A DNA stretch of 64,000 nucleotides from Roseivirga sp. (GTDB taxonomy: Bacteria; Bacteroidota; Bacteroidia; Cytophagales; Cyclobacteriaceae), in NCBI GenBank assembly GCA_029262895.1, contig JAJCYM010000047.1, forward strand, positions 23,326 through 87,325. Direction: 5' to 3'. Each line of letters starts with the position of its first letter. Position 1 is the stretch's first letter. The notes under the pieces were generated by a model that searched no databases, was not told the origin of the DNA, and worked only from the letters and a program-made list of their open reading frames with translations. Made by a program: the position numbers and the translations under genes. This document shows, piece after piece, positions 41,575-52,000 of the stretch.

Positions 41575-44121
41575 ATGAGGAAACATTTACTAGTCCTTGT
41601 GACTTTTGTGTTTGCTTTAACCTCCGCTTTTGCGCAAAGTGGAACTGTTAAAGGTAGGCTGCTTGATGCAGACAATGGCGAAGGCGTATTTGGTGCTACC
41701 ATCTTTATTGTGGGAACGACCAAAGGTGCTATTTCTGATGTTGATGGAAACTTCAGTCTTAGCGGATTATCAGGGGAGGTGACCCTGAAGATTAGTTACT
41801 TAGGTTATGAAACCTTAGAAATTACGAGAAATATGTCGGGTGCGGTTGATTTGGGTGATATCCAAATGACATCAACCACTGTCGGATTGGATATGGTAGA
41901 GGTGATTGCTTCTGTAGCCATTGACCGAAAAACTCCGGTGGCGGTTTCGACCGTGAAATCCCCACAGATTGAAGCGAAAATTGGGAATCAGGAATTTCCT
42001 GAAGTACTCAAGTCTACTCCAGGTGTTTTTGCTACAAGAGCTGGTGGCGGATTTGGAGATGGTAGAATCAACATTAGGGGATTTGACGATCAGAACGTAG
42101 CCGTACTCATCAACGGAATTCCAGTGAATGACATGGAGAACGGAAATGTCTTCTGGTCTAACTGGGCAGGCCTGACTGATGCAACTAGTAGCATACAGGT
42201 CCAAAGAGGATTAGGTGCTTCCAAAGTAGCCGTTCCTTCGATTGGTGGAACTATTAACATTATTTCCAAGGCTTCAGACAGAAAGCAAGGAGGTTATGGA
42301 TTTATAGGTTCTGGTAACAATGGCTATTCTAAAGTTGGCTTCCAGGTTTCTACTGGGTTACAAGACAATGGGTGGGCTGTTACTCTATCAGGTGCTAAGA
42401 CACAGGGTGATGGAAATGCAGATGGACTGCAGTTTTTGGGCTTTTCATATTTCGCCAACATAGCGAAGAGAATAAATGATAAGCACGAACTTACTTTTAC
42501 TGCTGTTGGAGCCAAACAACGACATGGGCAAAGAGTAACAAGACAAAGTCTTGCCACTTTTGCGGCTGCACCACAGGGAATCAGATATAATGCCGACTGG
42601 GGAATGAGAGATGGCAACGTGGTCAATTTTGAAGATAACTTCTATCACAAGCCTCAAACCTCATTGAACCACTATTGGACAATTTCTCCTGATACCGATG
42701 TATCCACAGCGGTCTATGCATCCTGGGGATCAGGTGGAGGTGGCGGAACAGGCGGTGCCTGGAATGAAAATCGTCAGACAACCGGTGGCCCATTTGGACC
42801 TGTCGATATCAATCACTTTGTTGATCTCAACACAGCCAACCCATCAGGCGAGTCACTGGTATGGCAAAGAGCTTCCAGAAATGACCATAGCTGGTATGGT
42901 ATACTTTCAACCATAAACCACAGTCTCTCTCCTAATCTGACTTTATTAGCTGGTTTGGACTTGAGAACTTATACCGGTAAGCATTTTTATGAAGTGACTG
43001 ATTTATTAGGTGGTGAGTACATTGTGAACAATGATGATATCAATAACCCAAATCGACTGTTGGTTGTTGGTGACAAATACAACTACAACTATGATGGACA
43101 GGTAGGGTGGCAAGGTGTTTTTGGACAATTAGAATATTCCAAAGACAAACTATCTGCTTTTGGTACGGTGTCATTATCCAACACTTCTTATTCTCAAGTG
43201 GAACGATATAACAATGTCGGAACTGCTGAAACCGATAAGATTAAGTTTTTTGGATACCAGGTAAAGGGTGGTGCAAATATCAATTTGACCGATAACCACA
43301 ACGTCTACGCTAATTTGGGGTACTTCTCCAAGGCTCCGTTTTACCGTTCAGTATTTACCAGCAGAACGTCAAACAATTTCAACACAGAAGCTGAAAACGA
43401 AAAGATTCTCAGTACAGAAATTGGCTACGGTTACAGGTCCTCACATTTCAATTTAAATGTCAATTTGTACAGAACAACATGGCAGGACAGAAGTCTTGTT
43501 AGAAACAGGACTGATGGCAACGGAGTACAATTTTTTGCAAATATTCTGGGTATAGATGCCATTCATCAGGGAATTGAAGTTGACATGGTTTATAATCTCA
43601 CCAGCGATTTTAGAGTTTCGGGGATGCTTTCTGTGGCTGATAACCAATGGGCTAATAATGTTGAAAACGCAACCCTCGAATCTGAAGACGGAGATATTTT
43701 AGCCACCTTCAATGTATTCAGTGATGGTTTAAAGGTTGGTGATGCAGCACAAACTACGGCTGCTCTAGGATTGTCTTACACCATGTTTGACGGCTTTAGA
43801 TTAGGCTTGGACTGGAATTACTTTGACAACCTATATGCTTCTTTTGATCCAATTAATCGTACCACGGCAGATGCGAATAATGTTGACGCCTGGCAGGTTC
43901 CTGATTACAGTACCTTAGACGTGAACTTTGTTTATGATTTTGATATTGCAGGTCTGAATTCATCGATTTTTGGAAATGTTTTCAACGTTACGGATGTAGC
44001 CTATGTTGCTGATGCCAATGACGGAACGGATCAAAGTGGCGTGGGTCATAATGCCCAGTTCGCTTCGGTTTATTACGCTGCCGGGGTAACCTGGACTGTC
44101 GGTCTAAAGTTGAGATTTTAG
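41575..44121 (+). CDS. TonB-dependent receptor with CarboxypepD_reg N-terminal domain
   Basis: About 848 residues from ATG 41575 (the TTG at 41569 adds only two). Signal peptide residues 1-21 (LLVLVTFVFALTSAFAQ), then a carboxypeptidase-like regulatory domain (TVKGRLLDADNGEGVFGATIFIVGTTKGAISDVDGNFSLSGL), plug (STVKSPQIEAKIGNQEFPEVLKSTPGVFATRAGGGFGDGRINIRGFDDQNVAVLINGIPVNDMENGNVFWSNWAGL), and a 22-strand barrel ending in WTVGLKLRF. The substrate is unknown. There is no SusD gene; the downstream lipoprotein may be the partner. Large glycine-rich loop (SGGGGGTGGAW) near residue 390. Confidence 0.93.
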   Translation: MRKHLLVLVTFVFALTSAFAQSGTVKGRLLDADNGEGVFGATIFIVGTTKGAISDVDGNFSLSGLSGEVTLKISYLGYETLEITRNMSGAVDLGDIQMTSTTVGLDMVEVIASVAIDRKTPVAVSTVKSPQIEAKIGNQEFPEVLKSTPGVFATRAGGGFGDGRINIRGFDDQNVAVLINGIPVNDMENGNVFWSNWAGLTDATSSIQVQRGLGASKVAVPSIGGTINIISKASDRKQGGYGFIGSGNNGYSKVGFQVSTGLQDNGWAVTLSGAKTQGDGNADGLQFLGFSYFANIAKRINDKHELTFTAVGAKQRHGQRVTRQSLATFAAAPQGIRYNADWGMRDGNVVNFEDNFYHKPQTSLNHYWTISPDTDVSTAVYASWGSGGGGGTGGAWNENRQTTGGPFGPVDINHFVDLNTANPSGESLVWQRASRNDHSWYGILSTINHSLSPNLTLLAGLDLRTYTGKHFYEVTDLLGGEYIVNNDDINNPNRLLVVGDKYNYNYDGQVGWQGVFGQLEYSKDKLSAFGTVSLSNTSYSQVERYNNVGTAETDKIKFFGYQVKGGANINLTDNHNVYANLGYFSKAPFYRSVFTSRTSNNFNTEAENEKILSTEIGYGYRSSHFNLNVNLYRTTWQDRSLVRNRTDGNGVQFFANILGIDAIHQGIEVDMVYNLTSDFRVSGMLSVADNQWANNVENATLESEDGDILATFNVFSDGLKVGDAAQTTAALGLSYTMFDGFRLGLDWNYFDNLYASFDPINRTTADANNVDAWQVPDYSTLDVNFVYDFDIAGLNSSIFGNVFNVTDVAYVADANDGTDQSGVGHNAQFASVYYAAGVTWTVGLKLRF

Positions 44122-44142
44122 TAAAAAATAAAGAAAATTAGA

Positions 44143-45303
44143 ATGAAGAATTTTAGAAATAAATCACTTCTCTGGGCAGTAGCAAGTATCTTTTTGGTAC
44201 TGGGATGTACTGACCCATTACAGGATGAGCTTGACGAAATTGCAGCGCTAACTTCAGTAGCATCTGCAAAAGAGTTGATCTATACATTGACAGATGATGA
44301 CTATGACGTTGCAGATGATGCTTGTAGTTGTGCCCGATTCGGAAGTTTTAGTAGTGAGGAGGATGTTAGAGCGGGTATTCCTCCTGTTTTAACAAATAAT
44401 TTTATCGCACTAGGAGATGGCTCTACTGCGGCTGTGAGCTACAAGTTTTTTAACGGAAGCTCTCCAGACTTAAGAAGAGATCAATTCATATTTACGGTGA
44501 CCGCACAGGAATACACTGATCTAGGCTTTAATTTTGGCAATTTCAGTAATCTTGCAAGAGATATCCCTAGGTATGCTGCTTCGAAAGAAGATGGTCGTGA
44601 TGGCCAATACATGGATATTACCCATGAGTTCTTCACCGGAAGTGGTACGGAGACCAGAACTACCAGGGCGGTGTTTACAGTTGCCTATGGATGGCAATGG
44701 GCTTTTGTCTTACCGGATGCCGAGTATGGCGATTTCTTTAATGAAAGTGGTATTGACTTCAGCAATGCAGATGAAGGAAAGGATAAGATGCCTGTTTACC
44801 TGAATGAGACTAGGTCACGCTTTGTTGATGAAGGAGACGTATTGCTTGTTCAATTTAACTTTGATGGCAGAGGCTCTGGTGGAGTTCCAAATACACCTGA
44901 CGTAGGACTGTACATATTTAGCGGAGGCGAATGGTTATTGTATAACGATCATTTCCAAACCACTGTGGAAACACTGAATTTCGGACATGATGGTGAAGAT
45001 TGGGTGCCTGATAATACTGTTAAGTACAGAATTACTGCTGCTGACTTTGTATTGATAGGTGATGATGCAAATGATCTGGGTAATCAGGCTGGGCGTGATA
45101 ACCTGAATACATTTGGCAATTTCAATACTGGCAACTGGTCAGGTGAAGAAATTGTCGGAGCACTGGATTTTATCCTTAAGCTTAGATTCCCAGGAAGTGA
45201 AGAAGGCCAAAAGTACTCTGTGACCTATAATACCTTCCCTGGTGGTGATCTGGTTACGAAAGTGATACTAGTAGGAGGAACTTACGTTCTGTTTGAAGGT
45301 TAA
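44143..45303 (+). CDS. Asp/Gly-rich surface lipoprotein linked to the TonB receptor
   Basis: A 386-residue lipoprotein (signal with lipobox FLVLGC, Cys about 22). It has a CxCxx cluster (DDACSCARFGSFSS, about residues 65-75) and is rich in Asp, Gly and aromatic residues in a beta-type pattern. No catalytic motif was recognised. It lies 21 bases after the TonB receptor and is followed by a terminator, so it is probably the receptor's substrate-binding partner. It is not a SusD homolog. Function is inferred only from position. Confidence 0.7.
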   Translation: MKNFRNKSLLWAVASIFLVLGCTDPLQDELDEIAALTSVASAKELIYTLTDDDYDVADDACSCARFGSFSSEEDVRAGIPPVLTNNFIALGDGSTAAVSYKFFNGSSPDLRRDQFIFTVTAQEYTDLGFNFGNFSNLARDIPRYAASKEDGRDGQYMDITHEFFTGSGTETRTTRAVFTVAYGWQWAFVLPDAEYGDFFNESGIDFSNADEGKDKMPVYLNETRSRFVDEGDVLLVQFNFDGRGSGGVPNTPDVGLYIFSGGEWLLYNDHFQTTVETLNFGHDGEDWVPDNTVKYRITAADFVLIGDDANDLGNQAGRDNLNTFGNFNTGNWSGEEIVGALDFILKLRFPGSEEGQKYSVTYNTFPGGDLVTKVILVGGTYVLFEG

Positions 45304-45328
45304 ATAAATTAGAATTTTTAGATATTTG

Positions 45329-45363
45329 AAAAGAGGCTGTCCTATGGGCAGCCTCTTTTTTTT
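45329..45363 (+). terminator. Rho-independent terminator of the receptor/lipoprotein operon
   Basis: AAGAGGCTG (45331-45339) pairs with CAGCCTCTT (45349-45357), followed by eight or more T's. It lies about 28 bases after the lipoprotein stop codon. Confidence 0.88.
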
Positions 45364-45371
45364 GTCGAAGC

Positions 45372-45406
45372 TAGTCATCGGGTGACTTTAAGTCACCCGA
45401 TGACTA
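45372..45406. repeat. REP-like palindrome, GACTTTAAGTC member
   Basis: Two 17-base arms (45372-45388 and 45390-45406) are perfectly complementary around one T. Core GGTGACTTTAAGTCACC. It begins 8 bases after the terminator. Confidence 0.88.
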
Positions 45407-45452
45407 AACTTTCAGTTGGTTCGAATACCAATTGTGAGTTGTTGTCTACCAG

Positions 45453-45489
45453 CAATTCACCGGATCACTTCAAGTGATCCGGTGAATTG
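45453..45489. repeat. REP-like palindrome, CACTTCAAGTG member
   Basis: Two 18-base arms (45453-45470 and 45472-45489) are perfectly complementary around one C, core CGGATCACTTCAAGTGATCCG. It lies 46 bases from the previous palindrome, the two forming a pair as in BIME-type arrays. Confidence 0.88.
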
Positions 45490-45569
45490 AATCTTCTAGC
45501 CGTTGGAAGGACCCATTTGACATAAGTTGCGGATTGCCTATCTTATGAGTTGAGAACATTGGGCTGAGC

Positions 45570-47117
45570 ATGAAAATGGTACAGCCTCAAACCATGAGAT
45601 TGAATTTCACCAAGATATCACCTCCTAAGATTCTCTTCATATTTTTTGTTGGTACACTCTTCGTTTTCACAACCTCTGGTTGCAGAAAAAAAAGCTCATC
45701 TAATAACAAAGAACAAGCACAGATGAGCTCGCAACAAGTGGCTCCAATCGACTTTGATTTTGATAAAATTAAAGAAAGAGGTGAGCTGATCGCAGTTGTT
45801 GACAATAGTTCTACCGGCTATTTTATTTACAAAGGCCAGCCCATGGGCTTTGAATATGACTTGCTTGATCGATTGGCCAGGGATTTGGGTGTAGAATTAA
45901 AGGTTGAACTCACTGCCGATATTGAAGTTGCCTTTGATATGTTAAACAAGGGGCAGGCTGATATTATGGCTTATCATTTGACTGTGACTAAGGAACGGGC
46001 ACAAAAGGTGAATTTTACCAATGCCTTAAATGAGGTCAAGCAGGTGTTAATCCAAAGGAAACCGGATAATTGGCGACAACTAAAGCAGCATGAGATTGAG
46101 GCAGGGCTTATCAGAAAACCCCTTGATTTGGTCGGCAAAGAGGTGTACATCCGGAAAGGTTCAGCCTTCTCCTCCAGGTTGACAAACCTATCTGACGAGA
46201 TTGGTGGTGACATTATTGTGGTTGAAGAAAGTGGCAGGATTGATACAGAAACACTGATAAAGCGTGTGGCTGACGGAGAGATCGACTTTACCATTGCCGA
46301 TAGTGATATTGGCTTGATTAACTCTACCTATTATTCCAATATTGACGCCAACACGGAGATTAGCTTTTCTCAACGGATTGCATGGGCCCTGAGAACAAAC
46401 TCAACCATGCTTCAAGACACCGTAAACAATTGGTTATCTACCATCAAGGCGAAACCCGATTTCAATGTGATTTATGACCGTTATTTTAAATACGCCAAAT
46501 CTCAATTTATTCGAACACGAAGTGATTTCAGCTCTGCTGGTGGTGGTAAAATTTCCTCTTACGATGATATTTTGAAGCAAGGAGCCCAGGAAATAAATAT
46601 TGATTGGATGCTTCTAGCTTCGCAGGTTTATCAAGAATCTAAGTTTGACCCGAGCGTTGAATCCTGGGCGGGTGCCAAAGGCTTGATGCAGTTAACGGAT
46701 ATTTCCATAGAACAATACAATGTGAAAGATCCTTTTAACCCGGAAGAGAGCTTAAGGGCAGGGATCAGACATATGCAATGGCTTGATAAGCTTTGGTCGG
46801 ACAAGGTTGAAAATGAAGAAGAACGTATAAAATTCGTTTTGGCCTCCTATAATGTAGGTCAGGGACATGTATTGGACGCGGTAAGATTATCGCGTAAATA
46901 CGCTTCTAATTCTGAATCCTGGGAAGACGTGGCGCATTATCTGGTTGAAAAGTCTAAGTCGGAATATTATAATGATCCGGTGGTGAGTTTTGGTTACTGC
47001 CGGGGCCAGGAACCTGTGAATTATGTTACAGAGGTGCTTAATCGTTACGAGCAGTACAAAACACTGTTTGGCTCAAATATGCCATCCGACTCTTTGAAAG
47101 TAACAGGGATTGATTAG
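45570..47117 (+). CDS. MltF-like lytic transglycosylase with solute-binding domain
   Basis: A 515-residue lipoprotein (signal LFIFFVGTLFVFTTSGC). Residues about 65-310 form a periplasmic solute-binding-protein fold (GELIAVVDNSSTGYFIYKGQPMGFEYDLLDRLARDLGV, DMLNKGQADIMAYHLTVTKERAQKVNFT), as in the regulatory half of MltF. Residues about 340-500 are an SLT transglycosylase domain with catalytic Glu in LASQVYQESKFDPSVESWAGAKGLMQLTD and the NVGQGHVLDA motif. It cleaves peptidoglycan glycans. Its stop overlaps the CrtI-like stop by 4 bases. Confidence 0.9.
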   Translation: MKMVQPQTMRLNFTKISPPKILFIFFVGTLFVFTTSGCRKKSSSNNKEQAQMSSQQVAPIDFDFDKIKERGELIAVVDNSSTGYFIYKGQPMGFEYDLLDRLARDLGVELKVELTADIEVAFDMLNKGQADIMAYHLTVTKERAQKVNFTNALNEVKQVLIQRKPDNWRQLKQHEIEAGLIRKPLDLVGKEVYIRKGSAFSSRLTNLSDEIGGDIIVVEESGRIDTETLIKRVADGEIDFTIADSDIGLINSTYYSNIDANTEISFSQRIAWALRTNSTMLQDTVNNWLSTIKAKPDFNVIYDRYFKYAKSQFIRTRSDFSSAGGGKISSYDDILKQGAQEINIDWMLLASQVYQESKFDPSVESWAGAKGLMQLTDISIEQYNVKDPFNPEESLRAGIRHMQWLDKLWSDKVENEEERIKFVLASYNVGQGHVLDAVRLSRKYASNSESWEDVAHYLVEKSKSEYYNDPVVSFGYCRGQEPVNYVTEVLNRYEQYKTLFGSNMPSDSLKVTGID

Positions 47118-48577
47118 CGAAAATTGTCAACCATAATCTTTGCTGAGCAAAGACTCTTGGGTATGCCTCCACCCGGATGTACACTACCACCGCAGAAGTA
47201 CAAGTTTTTAATGTCTTTGGAGAAATTGGGATGTCGTCTAAAGGGGGCATATTTGTCATTGAAGCTGTTGCCATATAATGAACCCTGCCAGGCCGAAGTC
47301 TTGGCCTCAATGAGCCTTGGCTCAAGCACACTCTCTGCCACTATCAAAGGCTCAATGTCCGTGTTTAGTGCTGTCGAGAGTTTTTTAAGGATATTGATTC
47401 TGGCCTGGGCTATTAAGTGATCCCAATCCTGGCCAGAATCGTGAGGAACGTTAATCATGGTGAACCAGTTTTGGCAACCTTCCGGGGCATCATCAGGTTT
47501 TTGTGTTGAGCTAATATTTAGGTAGACTGTTGGATCTTCCGAGATACTTTCCTTTTGGAATATATGTTCAAATTCGCCAGGATAGTCTTTAGAGAAAAAG
47601 ACATTGTGAAGGTCCAATTGAGGGAAGTATTTTTTGATTCCCCAATAAAAAATTAGCGCTGAACTAGATCTTGGTTGTTTTAGCAATCTTCGAGGCTGAC
47701 TTTGGTCTTTAAGCAATCTTTTGTACGTGGCCACCGCATCCATATTGCTTACTACACGATCCGCCTTATGAAAGCCCATCATTGTGTCAACACCTTTTGC
47801 CACACCTTCATGAACAATAATCCTTTTAACCCTTGCACCAAATTGGAATTTAACCCCTGTGGTTTTGGCTAAGTTATACAGGCTTCGGGTGATGTCATAC
47901 ATTCCCTTTTTAGGGAAGTAGGCGCCCAATCCAAACTCTAAATGAGGAATGAAATTGAGAGTGGCTGGGGCCTGAAATGGATCGGACCCATTATAGGTGG
48001 CGTAGCGGTTGAAAAGTTGAATCGTTTTGCATTGTTCGAATTGCGTCTTGTTAACCTCATGCATGGTTTTGCCCAAGTCGAATTTTGGCAATTGCATCAA
48101 TGATTTCAGGGCATTGCGATTCAACCAGGTTGAAGGTTTGTGCAAAGGCTTTTGTATTAGGAGGGGAGACAGGTTCTCAAACAAGAAAGCACTCTTTTCC
48201 AGTGCCCCTTCAATATTTACCCTCGGTTCACCCGTCTTCTCATGTGTCTCTTGAATAAACTTCTCCTTATCTGAGTAACCGATTAACTCTGTGCCATCAG
48301 GGTAAAAATATTTGCAGATCGTATCAAGTCTTCGATACTCAAAATGATCTTCAATCTTCAATCCGCAAAGCTCATATAGCTCAACTATTTCTTCTGGAAG
48401 TGTGAATATGGAGGGAACTGTATCGAACCGAAAACCTCCAAGTTGAATTTGTGATGCTTTACCACCTGGATGATCATTGGCTTCCAAAACTGTAACCATA
48501 TAACCCTTCCGGGCTAGCCTTATAGAAGCTGCCAAACCTGAAATTCCCGATCCAATAACGATTACAGATTTACCCAT
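47114..48577 (-). CDS. crtI: CrtI-type phytoene desaturase family oxidoreductase
   Basis: About 487 residues from ATG 48577, chosen because it starts MGKSVIVIGSGISGLAASIRLARKGYMVTVLEANDHPGGK with the dinucleotide motif at the N-terminus; the ATG at 48637 would add 20 unconvincing residues. The C-terminal FCGGSVHPGGGIPKSLCSAKIM is the CrtI signature. It introduces double bonds into carotenoids; CrtD or CrtN-type activity cannot be excluded. No crtB or other carotenoid gene is in the window. Its 3' end overlaps the MltF-like gene by 4 bases. Confidence 0.88.
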   Translation of the reverse strand: MGKSVIVIGSGISGLAASIRLARKGYMVTVLEANDHPGGKASQIQLGGFRFDTVPSIFTLPEEIVELYELCGLKIEDHFEYRRLDTICKYFYPDGTELIGYSDKEKFIQETHEKTGEPRVNIEGALEKSAFLFENLSPLLIQKPLHKPSTWLNRNALKSLMQLPKFDLGKTMHEVNKTQFEQCKTIQLFNRYATYNGSDPFQAPATLNFIPHLEFGLGAYFPKKGMYDITRSLYNLAKTTGVKFQFGARVKRIIVHEGVAKGVDTMMGFHKADRVVSNMDAVATYKRLLKDQSQPRRLLKQPRSSSALIFYWGIKKYFPQLDLHNVFFSKDYPGEFEHIFQKESISEDPTVYLNISSTQKPDDAPEGCQNWFTMINVPHDSGQDWDHLIAQARINILKKLSTALNTDIEPLIVAESVLEPRLIEAKTSAWQGSLYGNSFNDKYAPFRRHPNFSKDIKNLYFCGGSVHPGGGIPKSLCSAKIMVDNFR

Positions 48578-48762
48578 ACACAGGTATGTCAATGATTTAG
48601 TGTACTTATTGGGCTGAGGTAACTCGCTATTTGCCATAACGAGTCAATAAAAGTGTGCAGCAAATATGAAAATTCCAAGCAAGAAGGAACACTTTTTGTC
48701 AGTTCACATACATAAAAATGTTATTGATATATACTTTTTTGATACAATAGAGCCTTCGAAAG

Positions 48763-48984
48763 AACCCGGTTTATGCAATAGAAGTCGTAGTGAGGGCGTA
48801 AGTCGCAATGAAGCAGGATGTGTGCCACCGCTAAAGCTATGGCGACACGCGGTTTGGCTTTGAAAGCATAGCACAGCTATGGTGAAAAGACAAACGAAGC
48901 GAAGCGACTGATTCGAAGTGAGCCTGCCTGCCTGCAAAGGCAGGTTATGTCCGTAATAGAAAGTCTATTGAATTATCCGGGTTG
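48763..48984 (+). repeat. Dispersed TIR-flanked element, copy C (222 bases)
   Basis: Starts AACCCGGTTTATGCAATAG and ends with the complement of AACCCGGATAATTCAATAG. Compared with copies A and B it has two additions: about 30 bases after CAGGATGT (a GTGCCACCGC... hairpin) and about 23 bases around 48923-48945 (CCTGCCTGCCTGCAAAGG-type hairpin). It lies in the gap between the CrtI-like and sortilin-like genes. Apparent open frames across it are not genes. Confidence 0.85.
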
Positions 48985-49002
48985 AACAGCGTTCTCTTGA
49001 AA

Positions 49003-52000
49003 TTAGTCAATCAGGACTGATAATTCCTTCTGGATTAAGTCATCCAGTATCTTGATAAAGGTATCAAACTGCTTTCTGGCGATTTCATAATTCTCCTTGT
49101 GTGTACTAGTCGGATTAGAGGTGGTTCCAAAGTTTGCACGATTGGCTCTGTTCGCTCTACTTCTAATAGAGGGGTCGGTTAGTTCGGCAAAGTCTCCTTT
49201 GACTGTTTGCCCGTTTAGCTGTTGATCCAGATCAAGAAATTTCTGTCGAAGATCATGAATGGCTTTCATTTTGGAAGCATCTGCTGCTCCATTATTAATC
49301 AACTTTTGCCTGGCTTGTGCTAATGAACTAAGTGATTCCTGTATTCTTCTATTTGCTGTTGAAATCTCCAGGTTGAGCTCGCTCACCTGAATTTGGAAGT
49401 CGAGCAGAGCTCTTCTGTTAGTAGCTGGCAAGGTCGTGTTTCCGAGTGCCTTGACTTCGAAGGATTGACTTCCCTCAAACTCAGTCCAAATGCCGTTTTC
49501 AATTTTGGAAATGGAAACGGAATAGGTGCCGGGTACTACCATCGGTCCTCCGCCTCTACCACCGAGCCCCATCTGACGTAAGTCCCAGGCCACTCGGTGT
49601 AAACCTCTTGATGACGGACCTGTGAACCTTCTCACCAAATTGCCACTTTGATCTTTGATGGTCAATACCACTGCTGAGCGTTCTTCATTTATTTCAGCTG
49701 TGAGTTCATCCCAACTCGGGTAATAGACCGGTTCATTGTTCCTCACTTTGGCCGCTTCTGCCTGCGTCCGCGTTTGCCTTTTCGATCTCAGTGATTCATT
49801 CAGTCGATAGGTAATGACTGCCCCATAGGTTGGATTGGGGGAAGTGAAGTAAGAATGACCCAAAGAACCTCGGCCATCAGGGCTGGCAAAGTTGTATTGC
49901 AAAGCATCTGACACCGGAAATATATGTGCCTCCTTGGTGAGTACCTCGGCAGCCATATTTCTTAGCGGAGTATAATCGTCAAGAATAAAGAATCCACGGC
50001 CGAAAGACGCTGCTACTAAATCATTCTCTCTTCTCTGAATTTCCAGATCGCGAATAGGAATTGTCGGAACTCTATTGAATTTGTTCCAACTGGCACCATC
50101 ATTCAACGAATAGTAAAGTCCGAATTCCGTTCCTGCAAATAGAAGATTGGCGTTCTCGTGATCCTGGACAATGGACCATACAAAGTCTTTTGCGGGAAAA
50201 CCATTTACTATAGAAGTCCAGCTATTCCCTTTGTCAGTACTCTTGTAGGCATAGGGTTTGAAATCACCGTACTTATGGTTGTTGAAACTGATATATATTG
50301 TATTTACATCATGCCTTGAGGCGTAGACGTCAGTTACATATGCGGTTGAGGGTAACCCTGGAAATTGATCAATTCTTCTCCATGTTTGTCCTTCATCTTC
50401 GGTAATCTGAAGCAGGCCATCATCTGTTCCGGCCAACAGAAATCCTTCTTGAAGTGGGGACTCATCCAAAGCCACAATGGTGCCCAAAGGAGATGTAAAT
50501 ACGTTTTTAAAAATAGCATCCACTCCCCAAATCCGGCCCATAACCTCCTTGGTGTTTCGATCTTCCTGCTTTGTCAAATTATCTGAAATTCTCGTCCAGG
50601 TATTGGCATGGTCTTCCGTTTTGAAAACCTTGTTTGCCGCATAGTACATCCGCTTTGGATTATGCGGACTTACGATCAAGGGAGCATCCCAGTTCCACTT
50701 TAATGCGGGTTCACCTTCAGCTGGTTGGGGTTGAATGTCAATTCTTTCCCCGCTTTTTCTATCAAACCGAACAATGCCGGCATATTGCGACATGGTGTAA
50801 ACGATATCAGGATTGGTTGGGTCAACTCTGACCTGAAACCCATCACCTCCGGTGGTCACGTACCAATCGCTGTTGGCAATACCGGATCGATTGATTGTTT
50901 GAGAAGGTCCGCCCAAACTGGCATTGTCTTGCGTGCCTCCATAAACATTGTAGAAAGGCGCGGCATTGTCGATACCTACGCGATAGAATTGGGTGATCGG
51001 CATATTGTCTGTGAAACGCCAGGTGTTCATATTGTCCCAACTTTCATAGATGCCTCCATCACAGCTAATCATAATGTAATTCGGATCGTTGGGATCATAG
51101 TTTACATCATGACTGTCAACGTGTTTAAAATTCTCATTGATTCGGGTAAATGTTGAACCACCATCAACCGTCACGTTGGTTCTCATATCAACAGAGATGA
51201 CTCTATCAAATTGGTTCGGGTCCGGGAATAATTCCATATAGTACTGAGCATCCACCACCATATAGTCACTCTTCTTCACCCAACTTTCGCCCATATCTGA
51301 AGAGCGATAGAAACCTTTAGTTCTGTCTGTTCCCGCAACCAATGCATAGACCACATCTGGTTGCTGAGGTGAAATGGCTACGGCTATTCTACCCAAATCC
51401 CCTCCGGGAAGACCATTTCGTAATTTCTTCCAATTAGCTCCACCATCAGTTGATTTGTAGACTGCTCCCTCCGGGCCACCAGCCACAAGAATTCCAAAGT
51501 GCCTTCTTCTCTGATAGGATGCCGCGTAAAGCACGTTCGGGTCTCTGGGGTCCATGGCTATCTCCGAAATGCCTGTATTTTCGCTGACGTATAAAACTCT
51601 ATCCCAGGTAGTACCACCATCACTCGATTTATATAGTCCTCTTTCACCACCTTCCTTCCACAACGGACCCTGAGCCGCCACATAGATTTCATCTGAATTT
51701 GCGGGGTTGATGATGATTTTGCCAATATGTTCAGAAGTCTTTAAGCCCATATTGGTCCAGGTTTTCCCGGCATCAAGACTGCGATAAATGCCATCACCAA
51801 ATCCTACGGATCGCTGGCTGTTGTTCTCACCGGTGCCGAGCCAGACTATGTTTGGATTATTGGGGTCTAAAGTCACCGTTCCAATAGAATAGGAGCCTTG
51901 CTTGTCAAAAATTGGTTCCCATGTCGTGCCGGCATTGACCGTTTTCCAAACATTGCCAGAGGCCGTTGCCACATAACGAATGCTACGATTTTTCGGATTT

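Noticed and set aside
41569..45303. SusC/SusD glycan utilisation pair
   Set aside because: The lipoprotein has no SusD features and no glycoside hydrolase genes are adjacent.
48666..48863. Plus-strand open frame of 65 codons
   Set aside because: It runs across copy C of the dispersed element and has no coding character.
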